Origin: Pseudomonas sp. LD120
GTDB lineage: Bacteria > Pseudomonadota > Gammaproteobacteria > Pseudomonadales > Pseudomonadaceae
Reading direction: 5' to 3'
Assembly (NCBI RefSeq): GCF_009861525.1
Contig: NZ_WVHL01000003.1
Coordinates: 744,001-808,000, forward strand
DNA length: 64,000 nucleotides
A model generated the notes under the pieces. That model was not told where the DNA came from and searched no databases. It was given only the letters and a program-made list of their open reading frames with translations. Shown here piece after piece: positions 45,642 to 54,406 of the stretch (position 1 is its first letter; each line of letters starts with the position of its first letter). The translations under genes and the position numbers were made by a program.

Positions 45642-45681
45642 CGAACGGTGTCGGCTCCTTGTCATTACCAGGAGTTTGACC

Positions 45682-46038
45682 ATGAAAAAGCTCGTTCCCG
45701 ATCCCCCCACGTCCTATCGCGATCCCGCCCTAAAGGAAGCCAACGCCACCCTGCGCGTGGCCCTGGCTCAGCAACCGCTGGACCCCGCGCTGTTCCAGCT
45801 CACGACCCAAGCCCACCCCGTTTCCCCCGACTCGCTGTTCAGCGTGCGCGAAGGCGTCAGCGCCGAAGAAGCCTTGGTGCATGTGGCGTTGCTGCTCAAA
45901 TGCGCCGAAGAGGTCTGCGATGAAATCACCCAGCAGGGTAGCGGCCTGGAGCGCGGGCTGATCTGGTCCATGGTGCATTCGGTGGAGATGGCCCGCGCGG
46001 TGGTCGAAGCCTTGCTCGACGGCCAGCGCGGGCCTTGA
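45682..46038 (+). CDS. DUF3077/DUF6124-type small protein
   Basis: This 118-residue protein begins MKKLVPDPP, a start shared by a large Pseudomonas family of unknown function annotated DUF3077 or DUF6124. It continues with LFSVREGVSAEEALVHVALLLKCAEEVCDEI and a C-terminal helix (VHSVEMARAVVEALLDGQRG). It is mostly helical with no signal or membrane segment. AGGAG sits 7 bases before ATG 45682; the open frame reaches 45415 but runs through the folded leader, so the longer version is rejected. Monocistronic, with its own leader. Confidence 0.82.
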   Translation: MKKLVPDPPTSYRDPALKEANATLRVALAQQPLDPALFQLTTQAHPVSPDSLFSVREGVSAEEALVHVALLLKCAEEVCDEITQQGSGLERGLIWSMVHSVEMARAVVEALLDGQRGP

Positions 46039-46146
46039 ATCCGGGCATCTGCTGAGACGTTTTTGTCGCCCCGGTCCGATTGACTGAGCCTGGTTCACGG
46101 CACAGTCTGTCGGACCTCTATCGTCATTCCCTACAGGAGTAGGCCG

Positions 46147-46959
46147 ATGCCTTTCGCGACCATCGATGGACAACCGTTGCACTACCTTGACCAGGGCCAG
46201 GGGCCGGTGGTGTTCCTGGCCGGCAGTTATTTGTGGGACACGAGTATGTGGGCACCGCAGATCGAGGCGTTGTCGGCGCAGTACCGGGTGATTGCGGTGG
46301 ACCTGTGGGGCCACGGCCAGTCCGGGCCGTTGCCAGCAGGCACCGCGTCGCTGGACGATGTGGCGCGGCAGATGCTGGCCTTGCTCGACCATTTGCAGAT
46401 CGAGCGCGTCACCCTGGTGGGTCTGTCGGTGGGCGGCATGTGGGGTGCACGTCTGGCCCTCGCGGCGCCGCAGCGCATCGACGGTCTGGTGCTGATGGAC
46501 ACTTACCTGGGCGCCGAGCCTGAGCCGACCCGGCAATACTACTTTTCCCTGTTCCAGCAGATTGAGGACAGCGGTCAGATCGCCGAGCCGCTGCTGGAGA
46601 TCGTGGTGCCGATCTTCTTCCGTCCGGGCATCGATCGGCAGTCGGCGCTGTTCCAGGATTTTCGTGCCAGCCTCGCGGCACTGCTGGCCGAGCGTTTGCG
46701 CGCGAGCGTGATCCCCATGGGGCGCATTACCTTCAGCCGGGCGGATGTGCTGGATCAGATAGCGCGCCTGGATGGGCAGAACACCTTGCTGCTGTGTGGT
46801 GATCAGGACCAGCCGCGGCCACCGGCGGAAACCATCGAGATGGCTGAGCGCATAGGTTGCCCGTATCAGTTAGTGCCCGAGTCGGGGCATATCTCCAGTC
46901 GTGAAAACCCGCAGTTCGTGACCCGGGCCTTGTTGGCGTTTTTGCAGCGCAATGGCTGA
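46147..46959 (+). CDS. Alpha/beta-hydrolase
   Basis: This 270-residue hydrolase has the canonical fold: oxyanion region LAGSYLWDTSMW, VDLWGHGQSGPL, nucleophile elbow GLSVGGMWG with Ser94, acid Asp in CGDQDQPRPP and His in ESGHISSRENP. AGGAG about 8 bases before the ATG. The substrate is unknown; carboxylesterase, haloperoxidase-like and 3-oxoadipate-enol-lactonase-like members share this pattern. No operon partner; a repeat cluster follows. Confidence 0.85.
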   Translation: MPFATIDGQPLHYLDQGQGPVVFLAGSYLWDTSMWAPQIEALSAQYRVIAVDLWGHGQSGPLPAGTASLDDVARQMLALLDHLQIERVTLVGLSVGGMWGARLALAAPQRIDGLVLMDTYLGAEPEPTRQYYFSLFQQIEDSGQIAEPLLEIVVPIFFRPGIDRQSALFQDFRASLAALLAERLRASVIPMGRITFSRADVLDQIARLDGQNTLLLCGDQDQPRPPAETIEMAERIGCPYQLVPESGHISSRENPQFVTRALLAFLQRNG

Positions 46960-46974
46960 AACCTGACTCTTGCG

Positions 46975-47150
46975 CCGTAGGCGCTAGCGTGCCAGCAAAG
47001 AGGCCCGCAGGCCGGACGCCAGCCTGACGGACGCCTTCGCCCGGCTCCTACGGGTGGGGACTCGCGTTGTAGGCGCTGGCTTGCCAGCGAAGAGGCCCGC
47101 AAGCTGTACGCCAGCCTGACAGACGCTTTCGCCGACAAGCCGGCTCCTTG
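46975..47150. repeat. Tandem pair of REP-type palindromes
   Basis: Two copies, about 46975-47055 and 47070-47150, each run from GTAGGCGCT-G-(C/G)TTGCCAGC through AGAGGCCCGCA to GCCGGCTCCT. The halves are inverted and the spacer is short. This is the short Pseudomonas REP family, placed between convergent hydrolase and dsbG genes. Confidence 0.75.
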
Positions 47151-47175
47151 TCTCTACCGGGGGGAGGGAACGGGG

Positions 47176-47943
47176 TTATTTCGGGCCGAAAATCTGCGTC
47201 AGTTTGCCCGGGGCCGGGGCGCCCTGCTGTTGTTGCAGTTCGCCCTTGTCGTCGAGGTAGAAGATCGCCGGGGTCGCCGACAGCTCCAGTTCTTCCATCA
47301 GCTTCATGTTGGCGTCGAGCTTGGCTTGCACGGCCGCTGGAATGCTCGCCAGGGGTTTCAGGGCGCTGCCCTTGCCGGCTTTTTCATGCGCTTGCAGGGC
47401 CTGTTGCGGGTCCTTGGCGGCCAGCAGGGCCGCGGATTTGCCCGGGCTGTCTTCGCGGATGATGCCCACCATAATGTGTCGCAATTGCACTTTGCCGGCG
47501 TTCACCCAGGGCCGGGCCTGTTGCCAGAACATGTTGCAGTAGGGGCAGTTGGGGTCGCTGAACAGGTAGACGATGCGCGGCGCATCGGCCTTGCCGTCGG
47601 CGATCCAGTGGCTCTTGTCCAGGTTGTTCCAGACTTCCTTGGCCATCGGTGCGTAGACCAGCTTCTGCAGCGGCTCGGCGCTCAGGTCCTTGCCGTCGGC
47701 GTCGTACAGGTTGCCCAGCAGCACGTGCTTGCCGTCCGGGGTCAGGTACAGGGCCATGCCACGGTTCTGGTACTGCGCGGCGTAGCCCTTGAGTCCGCTC
47801 GGGGCGTCGAAGGTGCCGACGATCTTGGCGCCTTTTTCCTCGATCTTGCGGATCGGTGCGGGCAGTTCTTCGGCCTGCAGCAGCGGCGTGTTGAGCAGCG
47901 CTGCGCCCAGGGACAGGCTCAGCAGGTGGCGGATGAAGGGCAT
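47176..47943 (-). CDS. dsbG: Thiol:disulfide interchange protein DsbG
   Basis: This 255-residue periplasmic isomerase/sulfenate reductase has a signal peptide (SLSLGAALLNTPLLQAEE), an N-terminal dimerisation domain, and a thioredoxin domain with FSDPNCPYCNMFW (CPYC) and cis-Pro segment SATPAIF. Its start lies inside the 3' end of the upstream thioredoxin-like gene (25-base overlap), so the two are translationally linked. It is last in the dsbD-tlpA-dsbG operon, the same order as in P. aeruginosa, where the operon is controlled by DsbRS. Confidence 0.92.
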   Translation of the reverse strand: MPFIRHLLSLSLGAALLNTPLLQAEELPAPIRKIEEKGAKIVGTFDAPSGLKGYAAQYQNRGMALYLTPDGKHVLLGNLYDADGKDLSAEPLQKLVYAPMAKEVWNNLDKSHWIADGKADAPRIVYLFSDPNCPYCNMFWQQARPWVNAGKVQLRHIMVGIIREDSPGKSAALLAAKDPQQALQAHEKAGKGSALKPLASIPAAVQAKLDANMKLMEELELSATPAIFYLDDKGELQQQQGAPAPGKLTQIFGPK

Positions 47944-48782
47944 GGCAGTTTCCTTGAAGGAGCGACCGAGGTCGGATGGGCGTCGTCGAAGTTTTCCAGG
48001 GCCCGGGCCAGGCTGGCTTCCGAGAGTTCACCCAGGTGGCTGCCCAGCAGGCGGCCGTCGGCACTGTAGAACAGCGTAGTAGGCAAGGCCATGGAGCCCA
48101 CGGCCTGGCCCAAGCGACCGCCGCCGTCGAACAGCACGTTGTTCAGGTTCAGGCCCTGGGTGGCGAGGTAGGTGGCGACGCTTTGCATGCTTTCGGCTTG
48201 GTTGACGAACAGGAAGGTCAGGTTCGGGTGCTGTTTCTGGGCGTCTTCGAGCACCGGCATTTCTCGCCGGCACGGCGGGCACCAGGTGGCCCAGAGGTTG
48301 ATCACCAATGGCCCACCCTGATAGTCGGTGAGCTGTACGGTGTCGCCGTTGGTGTTACGCAGGGCCACTTCCGGCAGGCGCGTGCCCTGGTCGTAGAGCG
48401 TCAGGGACAGGGTCGCCAGCAGCCAGAAAGCCAGGCCGCAGCCTACCCCGGCCCCCAGTGGGCGGCGCAGTGTCGGCCGTTGCCAGCCCCAGACCAGGGC
48501 CGCCAGGAGCATGACGAGGACGCCGGGCCAGGCCAGGAAGCCGCCGTCGCGCAGGTCGATGATCATCCACAGGTCATGGCGGTAGTACTTCCAGTAGGCG
48601 ATGACGAAGCTGGCCCGCGCCGCCAGCATGCCGATGAGAAATAGCGAAAACAGCACCGACTCGGGGTTGTCACCGCCGCGCTTGGCCACCCGCCAGCCCA
48701 CCAGGGTGGCCAGGGCCAGGGCGCTGATCAGCAGCAGGTGATTGAGGGCGATGGCAAAGGTGCCGATGGTAAAGGTCAGCAT
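47919..48782 (-). CDS. Membrane thioredoxin-like disulfide protein (TlpA/ResA type)
   Basis: This 287-residue protein has four hydrophobic segments in the first half (LNHLLLISALALATLVGW; SVLFSLFLIGMLAARASFVIAYW; WPGVLVMLLAALVWGW; GCGLAFWLLATLSLTLY), resembling a prolipoprotein-diacylglyceryl-transferase-like membrane part. A periplasmic AhpC/TlpA thioredoxin domain follows with INLWATWCPPCRREMPVLE (CPPC) and cis-Pro in MALPTTLFY. ATG 48782 shares one base with the dsbD stop (TGATG), so it is coupled to dsbD. It probably relays electrons from DsbD to DsbG. The open frame runs 142 codons upstream antisense-free but inside dsbD, so it is not used. Confidence 0.87.
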   Translation of the reverse strand: MLTFTIGTFAIALNHLLLISALALATLVGWRVAKRGGDNPESVLFSLFLIGMLAARASFVIAYWKYYRHDLWMIIDLRDGGFLAWPGVLVMLLAALVWGWQRPTLRRPLGAGVGCGLAFWLLATLSLTLYDQGTRLPEVALRNTNGDTVQLTDYQGGPLVINLWATWCPPCRREMPVLEDAQKQHPNLTFLFVNQAESMQSVATYLATQGLNLNNVLFDGGGRLGQAVGSMALPTTLFYSADGRLLGSHLGELSEASLARALENFDDAHPTSVAPSRKLPCPSSATC

Positions 48783-50533
48783 CAACGGGCTTCCCGGGTC
48801 TGGGTCCAGCGTTGCAGGAAAGTTGCGCCATCCACTTCGCCGGTGATGCGCTGGCCACGGCGTTCGCTGCCGTCCGGGCCGATCCACAGCAGGCTCGGTG
48901 GCCCCGGTACTTTGTAGCGGCTGAGCAGTTCGCGGCCGTCGGCGTTGTCCAGGGTGACGTCCAGGCGCAACAGGCGCACGTCTTTCAGGGCGCCCATGAC
49001 CTGAGGCTGGCCGAACACGGTTTTCTCCATGATCTTGCAGGACACGCACCAGTCGGCGTAGTAGTCCAGCAGCACCCATTGGCCCTGGGCCTGGGCGCTG
49101 TCCAGGGCACGTTGCAGTTCGGTGGGCGACTTGACGGTGGTGAAGGCATCGTGGGCCGTGGCGCTGCTGGCCACGCTGCCACCGCTGTAGACCTTCAGCG
49201 GTCGCCACAGGTCATCGCTGCCACCAGCGGCGCCCACCAGCAGCACGCTGCCCCACAGGCCAAGCAGCAGGGCGGCGGCGCCAAACAGGTGCAGCAGGCG
49301 CCCAGCGATGGCTCGTTGCTGCCAGGCGCAGTAGGCCAGTACCAGGACCAGGGCGCCCCACAGGCCGATCCACAGGCTGGTGCTGAGCACCGGGCGCAGC
49401 ATGTAGATAGCGGTGCCCAGGAACAGGAAGCCGAACACGCCCTTGAGCAGGTTCATCCACGGCCCCGGCTTGGGCAGGAAGCGGTTGCCCACGGTCACCA
49501 GCAACAGCAGCGGCAGGCCGATGCCCAGGCCCAGGGCGAACAGCGCCAGGCCGCCGAACAAGGCATTGCCGGTCTGGGCGATGTACAGCAGGCCACCGGC
49601 CAGGGGCGCGGTCATGCACGGGCCCACCAGCAGCGCCGACAATGCCCCGAGCACGCCGCAGCCGATCAGGCTGCCGCCTTGGCGCTGGCGACTGGCGCCT
49701 TCCAGGCGGTCGCGCAGAAACGCCGGCATTTGCAGTTCAAAGAAGCCGAACATTGGTAGCGCCAGCAGCACGAACAGCGCGGCGAAGCTGCCCAGCACCC
49801 AGGGTTGTTGCAACCAGGCCTGCAGGTTGCTGCCCAGCAGGGCGGCGATCACCCCCATGCCGGCATACACCAGGGCCATGCACAGCACGTAGCTGGAGGC
49901 CAGAGCCAGGCCCCGGCGCGGGCTGGCGCCGCTGCCGACTACAATCCCCGCGAGGATCGGCAGCATCGGCAGTGAGCAAGGGGCAAAGGCCAGCAGCAGG
50001 CCGAAACTGAAGAAGGCCAGCAGGCCCAGGCCCCAGGATTTTTGTTGCAGATCGTTGGCTAGCAGTTGGTCCTGTGCCGTGCCGTTGCCGGTTGCGGCGC
50101 TGTTGCCGGCGGCAACAGCGGGGGCGCCGCCCAGGTTGACTTCCAGGGTCTGCGGTGGGTAGCACAGGCCGGCGTCGGCGCAGCCCTGCCAGCCCAGCTT
50201 GACCTTGCCGCTGGCGGCTGCCGGCAGTTTCACTTCCAGGCCCTGGCGATACACCGTCTGTTCGCCGAAGAACTCGTCGCTGTGGTGTTCGCCGTCCGGC
50301 AGTGCCGGCAGATGGTCCTGGGCCAGGCCCTCGAACTTCAGGCGTTTCTGGTACAGGTAGTAGCCGTCGGCAATCTGCCAGAACAGCTGGGTTTCCCCGG
50401 AAGGCAGGCGCTCGGAGGTGAAGGTGAAGGCCTTGTCCACCGGCAGGAAGTCGGGCTTGACCTCAAACGGATTGTTGCTGGCCTGTGCCAGGGAGGTGAA
50501 CAGCATGAACAGCAAAATACACAATCGACGCAT
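48782..50533 (-). CDS. dsbD: Thiol:disulfide interchange protein DsbD
   Basis: This 583-residue electron conduit takes electrons from cytoplasmic thioredoxin to periplasmic DsbG/DsbC-type proteins. A signal peptide (1-~20) precedes the alpha domain with GCADAGLCYPP, an eight-helix membrane domain with paired Cys in FAPCSLPMLPIL and VGPCMTAPLAGG, and a C-terminal gamma thioredoxin domain with YADWCVSCKIME. All six redox cysteines are present. The start ATG 50533 has AAGG about 8 bases before; a TTG two codons earlier is unlikely. It corresponds to the dsbD2-type gene adjoining dsbRS in P. aeruginosa, and is divergent from dsbR across about 150 bases. Confidence 0.93.
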   Translation of the reverse strand: MRRLCILLFMLFTSLAQASNNPFEVKPDFLPVDKAFTFTSERLPSGETQLFWQIADGYYLYQKRLKFEGLAQDHLPALPDGEHHSDEFFGEQTVYRQGLEVKLPAAASGKVKLGWQGCADAGLCYPPQTLEVNLGGAPAVAAGNSAATGNGTAQDQLLANDLQQKSWGLGLLAFFSFGLLLAFAPCSLPMLPILAGIVVGSGASPRRGLALASSYVLCMALVYAGMGVIAALLGSNLQAWLQQPWVLGSFAALFVLLALPMFGFFELQMPAFLRDRLEGASRQRQGGSLIGCGVLGALSALLVGPCMTAPLAGGLLYIAQTGNALFGGLALFALGLGIGLPLLLLVTVGNRFLPKPGPWMNLLKGVFGFLFLGTAIYMLRPVLSTSLWIGLWGALVLVLAYCAWQQRAIAGRLLHLFGAAALLLGLWGSVLLVGAAGGSDDLWRPLKVYSGGSVASSATAHDAFTTVKSPTELQRALDSAQAQGQWVLLDYYADWCVSCKIMEKTVFGQPQVMGALKDVRLLRLDVTLDNADGRELLSRYKVPGPPSLLWIGPDGSERRGQRITGEVDGATFLQRWTQTREAR

Positions 50534-50579
50534 GGCCAAGCCTTAAACCGGTGTAAGTGGCGAACACAATGGCCGGTCC

Positions 50580-50600
50580 TGATTAACCGATGATTAACCG
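50580..50600. promoter_or_regulatory. Candidate DsbR operator (direct repeat)
   Basis: TGATTAACCG occurs at 50580-50589 and again at 50591-50600, an 11-base period. One-turn direct repeats are the usual target of OmpR-family regulators. It lies between the divergent dsbD and dsbR genes. Confidence 0.6.
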
Positions 50601-50687
50601 CACTTGGCTTGTGGCCAGAGAGTGGCGGGCATAATGTCCGCTTAATCTGCAGCCTGCCTAATCACCGCCTTTATTACAGGACTGACC

Positions 50688-51365
50688 ATGCACGTACTTG
50701 TCTGTGAAGATGATGAGCTGATTGCCAGCGGAATAGTCGCCGGCCTCACGGCCCAGGGCCTGACGGTCGAGCATGTGGCGTCCGCGTCTGCTGCGCGGGC
50801 CATGCTCGGCGTGGCCAATTTCGACGTGATGGTACTGGACTTGGGCCTGCCGGATGAAGATGGTTTGAAGTTGCTCAGGCAACAGCGCCAGCAGGGCCTG
50901 GAGATTCCGGTGCTGATTCTGACCGCCCGCGACTCGGTGACCGATCGGGTCGATGGCCTGCAGGCCGGGGCCGACGACTACCTGCTCAAGCCCTTCGACC
51001 TGCGGGAACTGGCGGCGCGCCTGCACACTCTGTTGCGCCGGGTGGCGGGGCGCAGCGTCAACCTGATCGAACACGGGCGCCTGACCTACGACCCCAGCAC
51101 CCGGGAAACCACGCTCGGCGGCGAGTCGGTGGACCTGTCCCGGCGCGAGCAGGCGCTGCTCCAGGCCCTGCTGCACAACCGCGGCCGGGTGCTGTCCAGC
51201 GAGCAGCTCAAGGACAGTGTCTACGGTTTCAGCGATGAGCTGGAAAGCAACGCCCTCAACGTGCACATTCACCACCTGCGGCGCAAACTTGGCAACGGCA
51301 TCGTCGAGACGGTGCGCGGCCTGGGTTATCGTCTGGGGCCGGCCGGTGGCCAGGAGAAGTCTTAA
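50688..51365 (+). CDS. dsbR: OmpR-family response regulator DsbR-like
   Basis: This 225-residue response regulator has acidic pocket EDD (8-10), phospho-acceptor Asp51 in MVLDLGLPDEDG, LLKPFDLRELAARL, and a winged-helix output domain (LSRREQALLQALLHNRGRVLSSEQL, then NALNVHIHHLRRKLG and IETVRGLGYRLG). The kinase gene follows immediately after the stop codon. It is divergent from dsbD-tlpA-dsbG, exactly as DsbRS in P. aeruginosa, where the system responds to copper and controls dsb genes. The 11-base direct repeat upstream is its probable site. Confidence 0.88.
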   Translation: MHVLVCEDDELIASGIVAGLTAQGLTVEHVASASAARAMLGVANFDVMVLDLGLPDEDGLKLLRQQRQQGLEIPVLILTARDSVTDRVDGLQAGADDYLLKPFDLRELAARLHTLLRRVAGRSVNLIEHGRLTYDPSTRETTLGGESVDLSRREQALLQALLHNRGRVLSSEQLKDSVYGFSDELESNALNVHIHHLRRKLGNGIVETVRGLGYRLGPAGGQEKS

Positions 51366-52697
51366 GTGAGAAGCCTGCGCCTGCGCCTGAGCGTGACCCT
51401 GGGCGCCGCCTTCATTCTGATCTGGACCCTGGCCGCGGCCTGGATGCTCAGCGATCTGCGCAATCAGATGATGTTTTCCCTGGACCAGCGCCTGGTGGCG
51501 TCGGCGCGCATGGTGGCCGGCCTGCTGGAACAGATGCCGGCGCTGCCTTCCGATACCCATGCCCATCCCATTGCCAGCGCGGCCTTGACCATTCCCGGGG
51601 GCATGGCCTGTCAGGTCAGTTCCCTGCGCGGGCAGGTCCTGGCCCGCAGCCACAGCACGCCTGAGCACACCTTGGAAGCCGAGAAACTGGGCTTTCACGA
51701 CCAGATGATCGACGGCGCGCCCTGGCGCACCTTCACCCTGGTGCGCGGTGATCTGCGCATCACCACCGCTGACCGCCAGGTGGAACGCGAAGCCCTGAAC
51801 ATGTCGGTGCTGCTGGCCGCCTCGGTGCCGGTGGGTGTGGCCCTGCTGGGTTGCCTGTGGCTGTTGTGGCTGGGCATCGGCCAGAGCCTGGCGCCGTTGA
51901 ACCGGATTCGCGATGCGCTGATGCGCCGCAGCGCCGACTCCCTGGAGCCGTTGCAGATCCAGCCCATGCCCAGCGAACTGCGGCCGCTGCTGGAAACCCA
52001 GAACCAACTGTTCCAGCGCATCGCCAAGACCATCGAGCGCGAACGCCGTCTGACCGGTGACGCCGCCCATGAACTGCGCAGCCCGCTGACGGCGATCAAG
52101 ACCCACCTGCAGGTAGCGCGCATGACCACCGGTGCGGCGCAGGATCAATCCCTGGCCCGGGCCGAGGAGGGCGCCGACCGCCTGCACCGGACCCTGGAGC
52201 AACTGCTGTTGCTGGCTCGGGTCGAAGGCAGCTTGTCGTTTGATGACGGCGTGCAGGTCAACGCTGAACAAGTGGCGCACCTGGCGATTCAGGACGCCGC
52301 TGTAGGCGCTCGCCAGCGGGTCAAGTTGCACCTGGCGGACAACGCCGCGCAAGCACCGGTGGACATGCCCTCGACCCTGGCCATTGCCGCCTTGCGCAAC
52401 CTGCTGGACAACGCCCTGCGCCACACCCCGCAAGACTGCCCGGTGGAGTTGAACCTGGACCTTGTGGCCGGTCGCCTGCGTTTCCAGGTGCGTGACCATG
52501 GCCCAGGCATTGCCCAGGAAGACCTGCAGCACCTGACCCAGCGCTTCTGGCGCAACAGCCAGAGCACAGGGTGCGGACTGGGGCTGGCGATTGTCCAGGC
52601 CATTGTCCAGCGCTGCGGCTGTGAGCTGAACTTCGACAGCCTTCCTGATGGCCTGCGGGTCGAACTGACCCTGCCTGCCCACCGCGCCCAACCGTAG
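51366..52697 (+). CDS. dsbS: Sensor histidine kinase DsbS-like
   Basis: This 443-residue inner-membrane kinase starts at GTG 51366, directly after the dsbR TAA. A first membrane segment (about 5-27) leads to a periplasmic loop of about 110 residues containing one Cys (MACQVSS). A second segment (about 140-165) is followed by a HAMP-like linker, HisKA with His235 in GDAAHELRSPLTAIKTHL and HATPase_c with LRNLLDNALRHTP, VRDHGPGI and GCGLGLAIVQAI. In P. aeruginosa the orthologous kinase senses copper through cysteine; here one periplasmic Cys is visible. A REP palindrome begins at the stop codon. Confidence 0.88.
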   Translation: MRSLRLRLSVTLGAAFILIWTLAAAWMLSDLRNQMMFSLDQRLVASARMVAGLLEQMPALPSDTHAHPIASAALTIPGGMACQVSSLRGQVLARSHSTPEHTLEAEKLGFHDQMIDGAPWRTFTLVRGDLRITTADRQVEREALNMSVLLAASVPVGVALLGCLWLLWLGIGQSLAPLNRIRDALMRRSADSLEPLQIQPMPSELRPLLETQNQLFQRIAKTIERERRLTGDAAHELRSPLTAIKTHLQVARMTTGAAQDQSLARAEEGADRLHRTLEQLLLLARVEGSLSFDDGVQVNAEQVAHLAIQDAAVGARQRVKLHLADNAAQAPVDMPSTLAIAALRNLLDNALRHTPQDCPVELNLDLVAGRLRFQVRDHGPGIAQEDLQHLTQRFWRNSQSTGCGLGLAIVQAIVQRCGCELNFDSLPDGLRVELTLPAHRAQP

Positions 52698-52760
52698 GCG
52701 CTGGCGGGCCGGCGCAGGGGCCCTTGAGATCGCCTTCGCCAGCAAGCTGGCGCCTGCGGG
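52694..52760. repeat. REP palindrome after dsbS
   Basis: CGTAGGCGCTGGCGGGCCGG and CGCCAGCAAGCTGGCGCC form the arms of a single short REP unit that overlaps the dsbS stop codon. Confidence 0.65.
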
Positions 52761-52791
52761 GCGATAGGTGCAATTTCCTCGCCTCAGGGTG

Positions 52792-52815
52792 TAAATCCCG
52801 ACCTCGCTGATGCGT
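52792..52815 (+). promoter_or_regulatory. PvdS-dependent promoter of pvdH
   Basis: TAAAT (52792-52796), 16-base spacer, CGT (52813-52815), a perfect PvdS box 97 bases before the pvdH ATG. It confirms that this block belongs to the pyoverdine regulon. Confidence 0.8.
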
Positions 52816-52911
52816 TTTTAGAACAGGAAAACCTGTCAGTGCGCCCCCCGCTTGGGCTGCGCATTCGGCCGGTGGCCGTTTTGCTCACATTGCAGCGCGA
52901 GGGTTCGAGAC

Positions 52912-54324
52912 ATGTCAGCCGTTACCAGCCTTATGGACGATCAGCCGGTGGGCCTTGCCCCCTCAGTGGCCGAGAGCCTTTATCAGTTCGACGAGTCGCC
53001 CCTGCTGGCCCGTCAGAACCGTCAGGAGTCCAATGCCCGCAGCTATCCGCGGCGCATTCCCCTGGCTCTCAAGCGGGCCAGTGGCATTCATGTCGAGGAT
53101 GTCGAAGGCCGGCGTTTCATCGATTGTCTGGCCGGCGCCGGGACTCTGGCCCTGGGCCACAACCACCCGGTGGTGATCGCCGCGATCCGGCAGGTACTGA
53201 CTGATGAATTGCCGCTGTTGACCCTGGACCTGACCACCCCGGTCAAGGATCAGTTTGTCCAGGATCTGTTCGGCCTGTTGCCCGGGGCCCTGGCCGCCGA
53301 GGCCAAGATCCAGTTCTGCGGCCCCACCGGCACCGACGCTGTGGAAGCCGCGTTGAAACTGGTGCGCACCGCCACTGGGCGCAGCACCGTGCTGTCGTTT
53401 CAGGGTGCTTACCACGGCATGAGCCAGGGCGCGTTGAGCCTGATGGGCAGCCTGGGGCCCAAGCGGGCCCTGGCCGGCTTGCTCAACAACGGCGTGCAGT
53501 TTCTGCCGTTCCCCTACGACTACCGCTGCCCGTTCGGGCTTGGCGGCGCCGAGGGGGTCAAGGTCAACCTGCATTACCTGGAAAACCTGCTCAGCGATCC
53601 CGAAGCCGGCGTGGCCTTGCCTGCGGCAGTGATCGTCGAGGCGGTGCAGGGCGAGGGTGGGGTCATCCCGGCGGACCTGGAGTGGCTGCGGGGCGTGCGC
53701 CGGATCACCGAACAGGCCGGGGTGGCGCTGATCGTCGATGAAATCCAGAGCGGCTTCGGTCGCACCGGCAAGATGTTCGCCTTTGAACACGCCGGGATCA
53801 TTCCCGATGTGGTGGTGATGTCCAAGGCCATCGGCGGCAGCCTGCCGCTGGCGGTGATGGTCTATCGCGACTGGCTCGACACCTGGCAGCCGGGGGCTCA
53901 CGCCGGCACCTTCCGTGGCAATCAGATGGCCATGGCTACCGGTTCTGCGGTGATGCGCTACCTCAAGGAACAGCGCTTGCCCGAGCACGCGGCGGCCATG
54001 GGCGAGCGCTTGCGCGAGCATTTGCTGATCCTGCAGCGGGATTTCCCGCAATTGGGGGATGTGCGTGGGCGCGGGTTGATGCTCGGTGTGGAACTGGTGG
54101 ACCCCGCTGGCGCGCCAGATGCCCAGCGCCACCCGCCGCAGCATCGGCGCCTGGCGCCGCTGGTGCAGCGGGAATGCCTCAAGCGTGGCCTGATCCTCGA
54201 ACTGGGCGGGCGCCATGGCAGCGTGGTGCGCTTTTTGCCGCCGCTGATCATCAGTGCCGCGCAGATCGATCAGGTGGCGGACATTTTCAGCAAGGCGGTC
54301 GCGGCGGCAGTCGCCAGCCTCTAA
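52912..54324 (+). CDS. pvdH: L-2,4-diaminobutyrate:2-oxoglutarate aminotransferase PvdH
   Basis: PvdH makes L-2,4-diaminobutyrate from aspartate-beta-semialdehyde and glutamate, the precursor used by the last PvdL module. The 470-residue fold type I class III aminotransferase has FIDCLAGAGTLALGHNHP, FCGPTGTDAVEAALKLVRTATGR, FQGAYHGMSQGA, VEAVQGEGGVIPA, LIVDEIQSGFGRTGKMFA and PLP-lysine Lys305 in VMSKAIGGSLPL. GAGGG lies about 8 bases before ATG 52912; the open frame 20 codons upstream is not used. A perfect PvdS box lies upstream, and the mbtH-like gene follows about 80 bases later. Confidence 0.95.
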   Translation: MSAVTSLMDDQPVGLAPSVAESLYQFDESPLLARQNRQESNARSYPRRIPLALKRASGIHVEDVEGRRFIDCLAGAGTLALGHNHPVVIAAIRQVLTDELPLLTLDLTTPVKDQFVQDLFGLLPGALAAEAKIQFCGPTGTDAVEAALKLVRTATGRSTVLSFQGAYHGMSQGALSLMGSLGPKRALAGLLNNGVQFLPFPYDYRCPFGLGGAEGVKVNLHYLENLLSDPEAGVALPAAVIVEAVQGEGGVIPADLEWLRGVRRITEQAGVALIVDEIQSGFGRTGKMFAFEHAGIIPDVVVMSKAIGGSLPLAVMVYRDWLDTWQPGAHAGTFRGNQMAMATGSAVMRYLKEQRLPEHAAAMGERLREHLLILQRDFPQLGDVRGRGLMLGVELVDPAGAPDAQRHPPQHRRLAPLVQRECLKRGLILELGGRHGSVVRFLPPLIISAAQIDQVADIFSKAVAAAVASL

Positions 54325-54406
54325 TTTTGTGCGGCGCTGATTCGTTCTTTCTACACAAGCGCCGCGCCCGGCGCGCGGCGAACCTTATTAATGATGGAGA
54401 CAAGCA

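Noticed and set aside
45415..45681. 89-codon N-terminal extension of the DUF3077-type protein
   Set aside because: Runs through the hairpins of the leader and gives no family-like sequence; AGGAG and MKKLVPDPP mark the real start.
46975..47150. tRNA or small RNA gene in the palindromic region
   Set aside because: Arms do not fold into a cloverleaf and match the REP pattern seen at other sites in the window.
48783..49208. 142-codon extension of the TlpA-like protein
   Set aside because: Lies wholly within dsbD in another frame; the TGATG junction gives the start.
50658..52745. Minus-strand frame of 695 codons
   Set aside because: Antisense to dsbRS; Gln/His/Arg-rich shadow.
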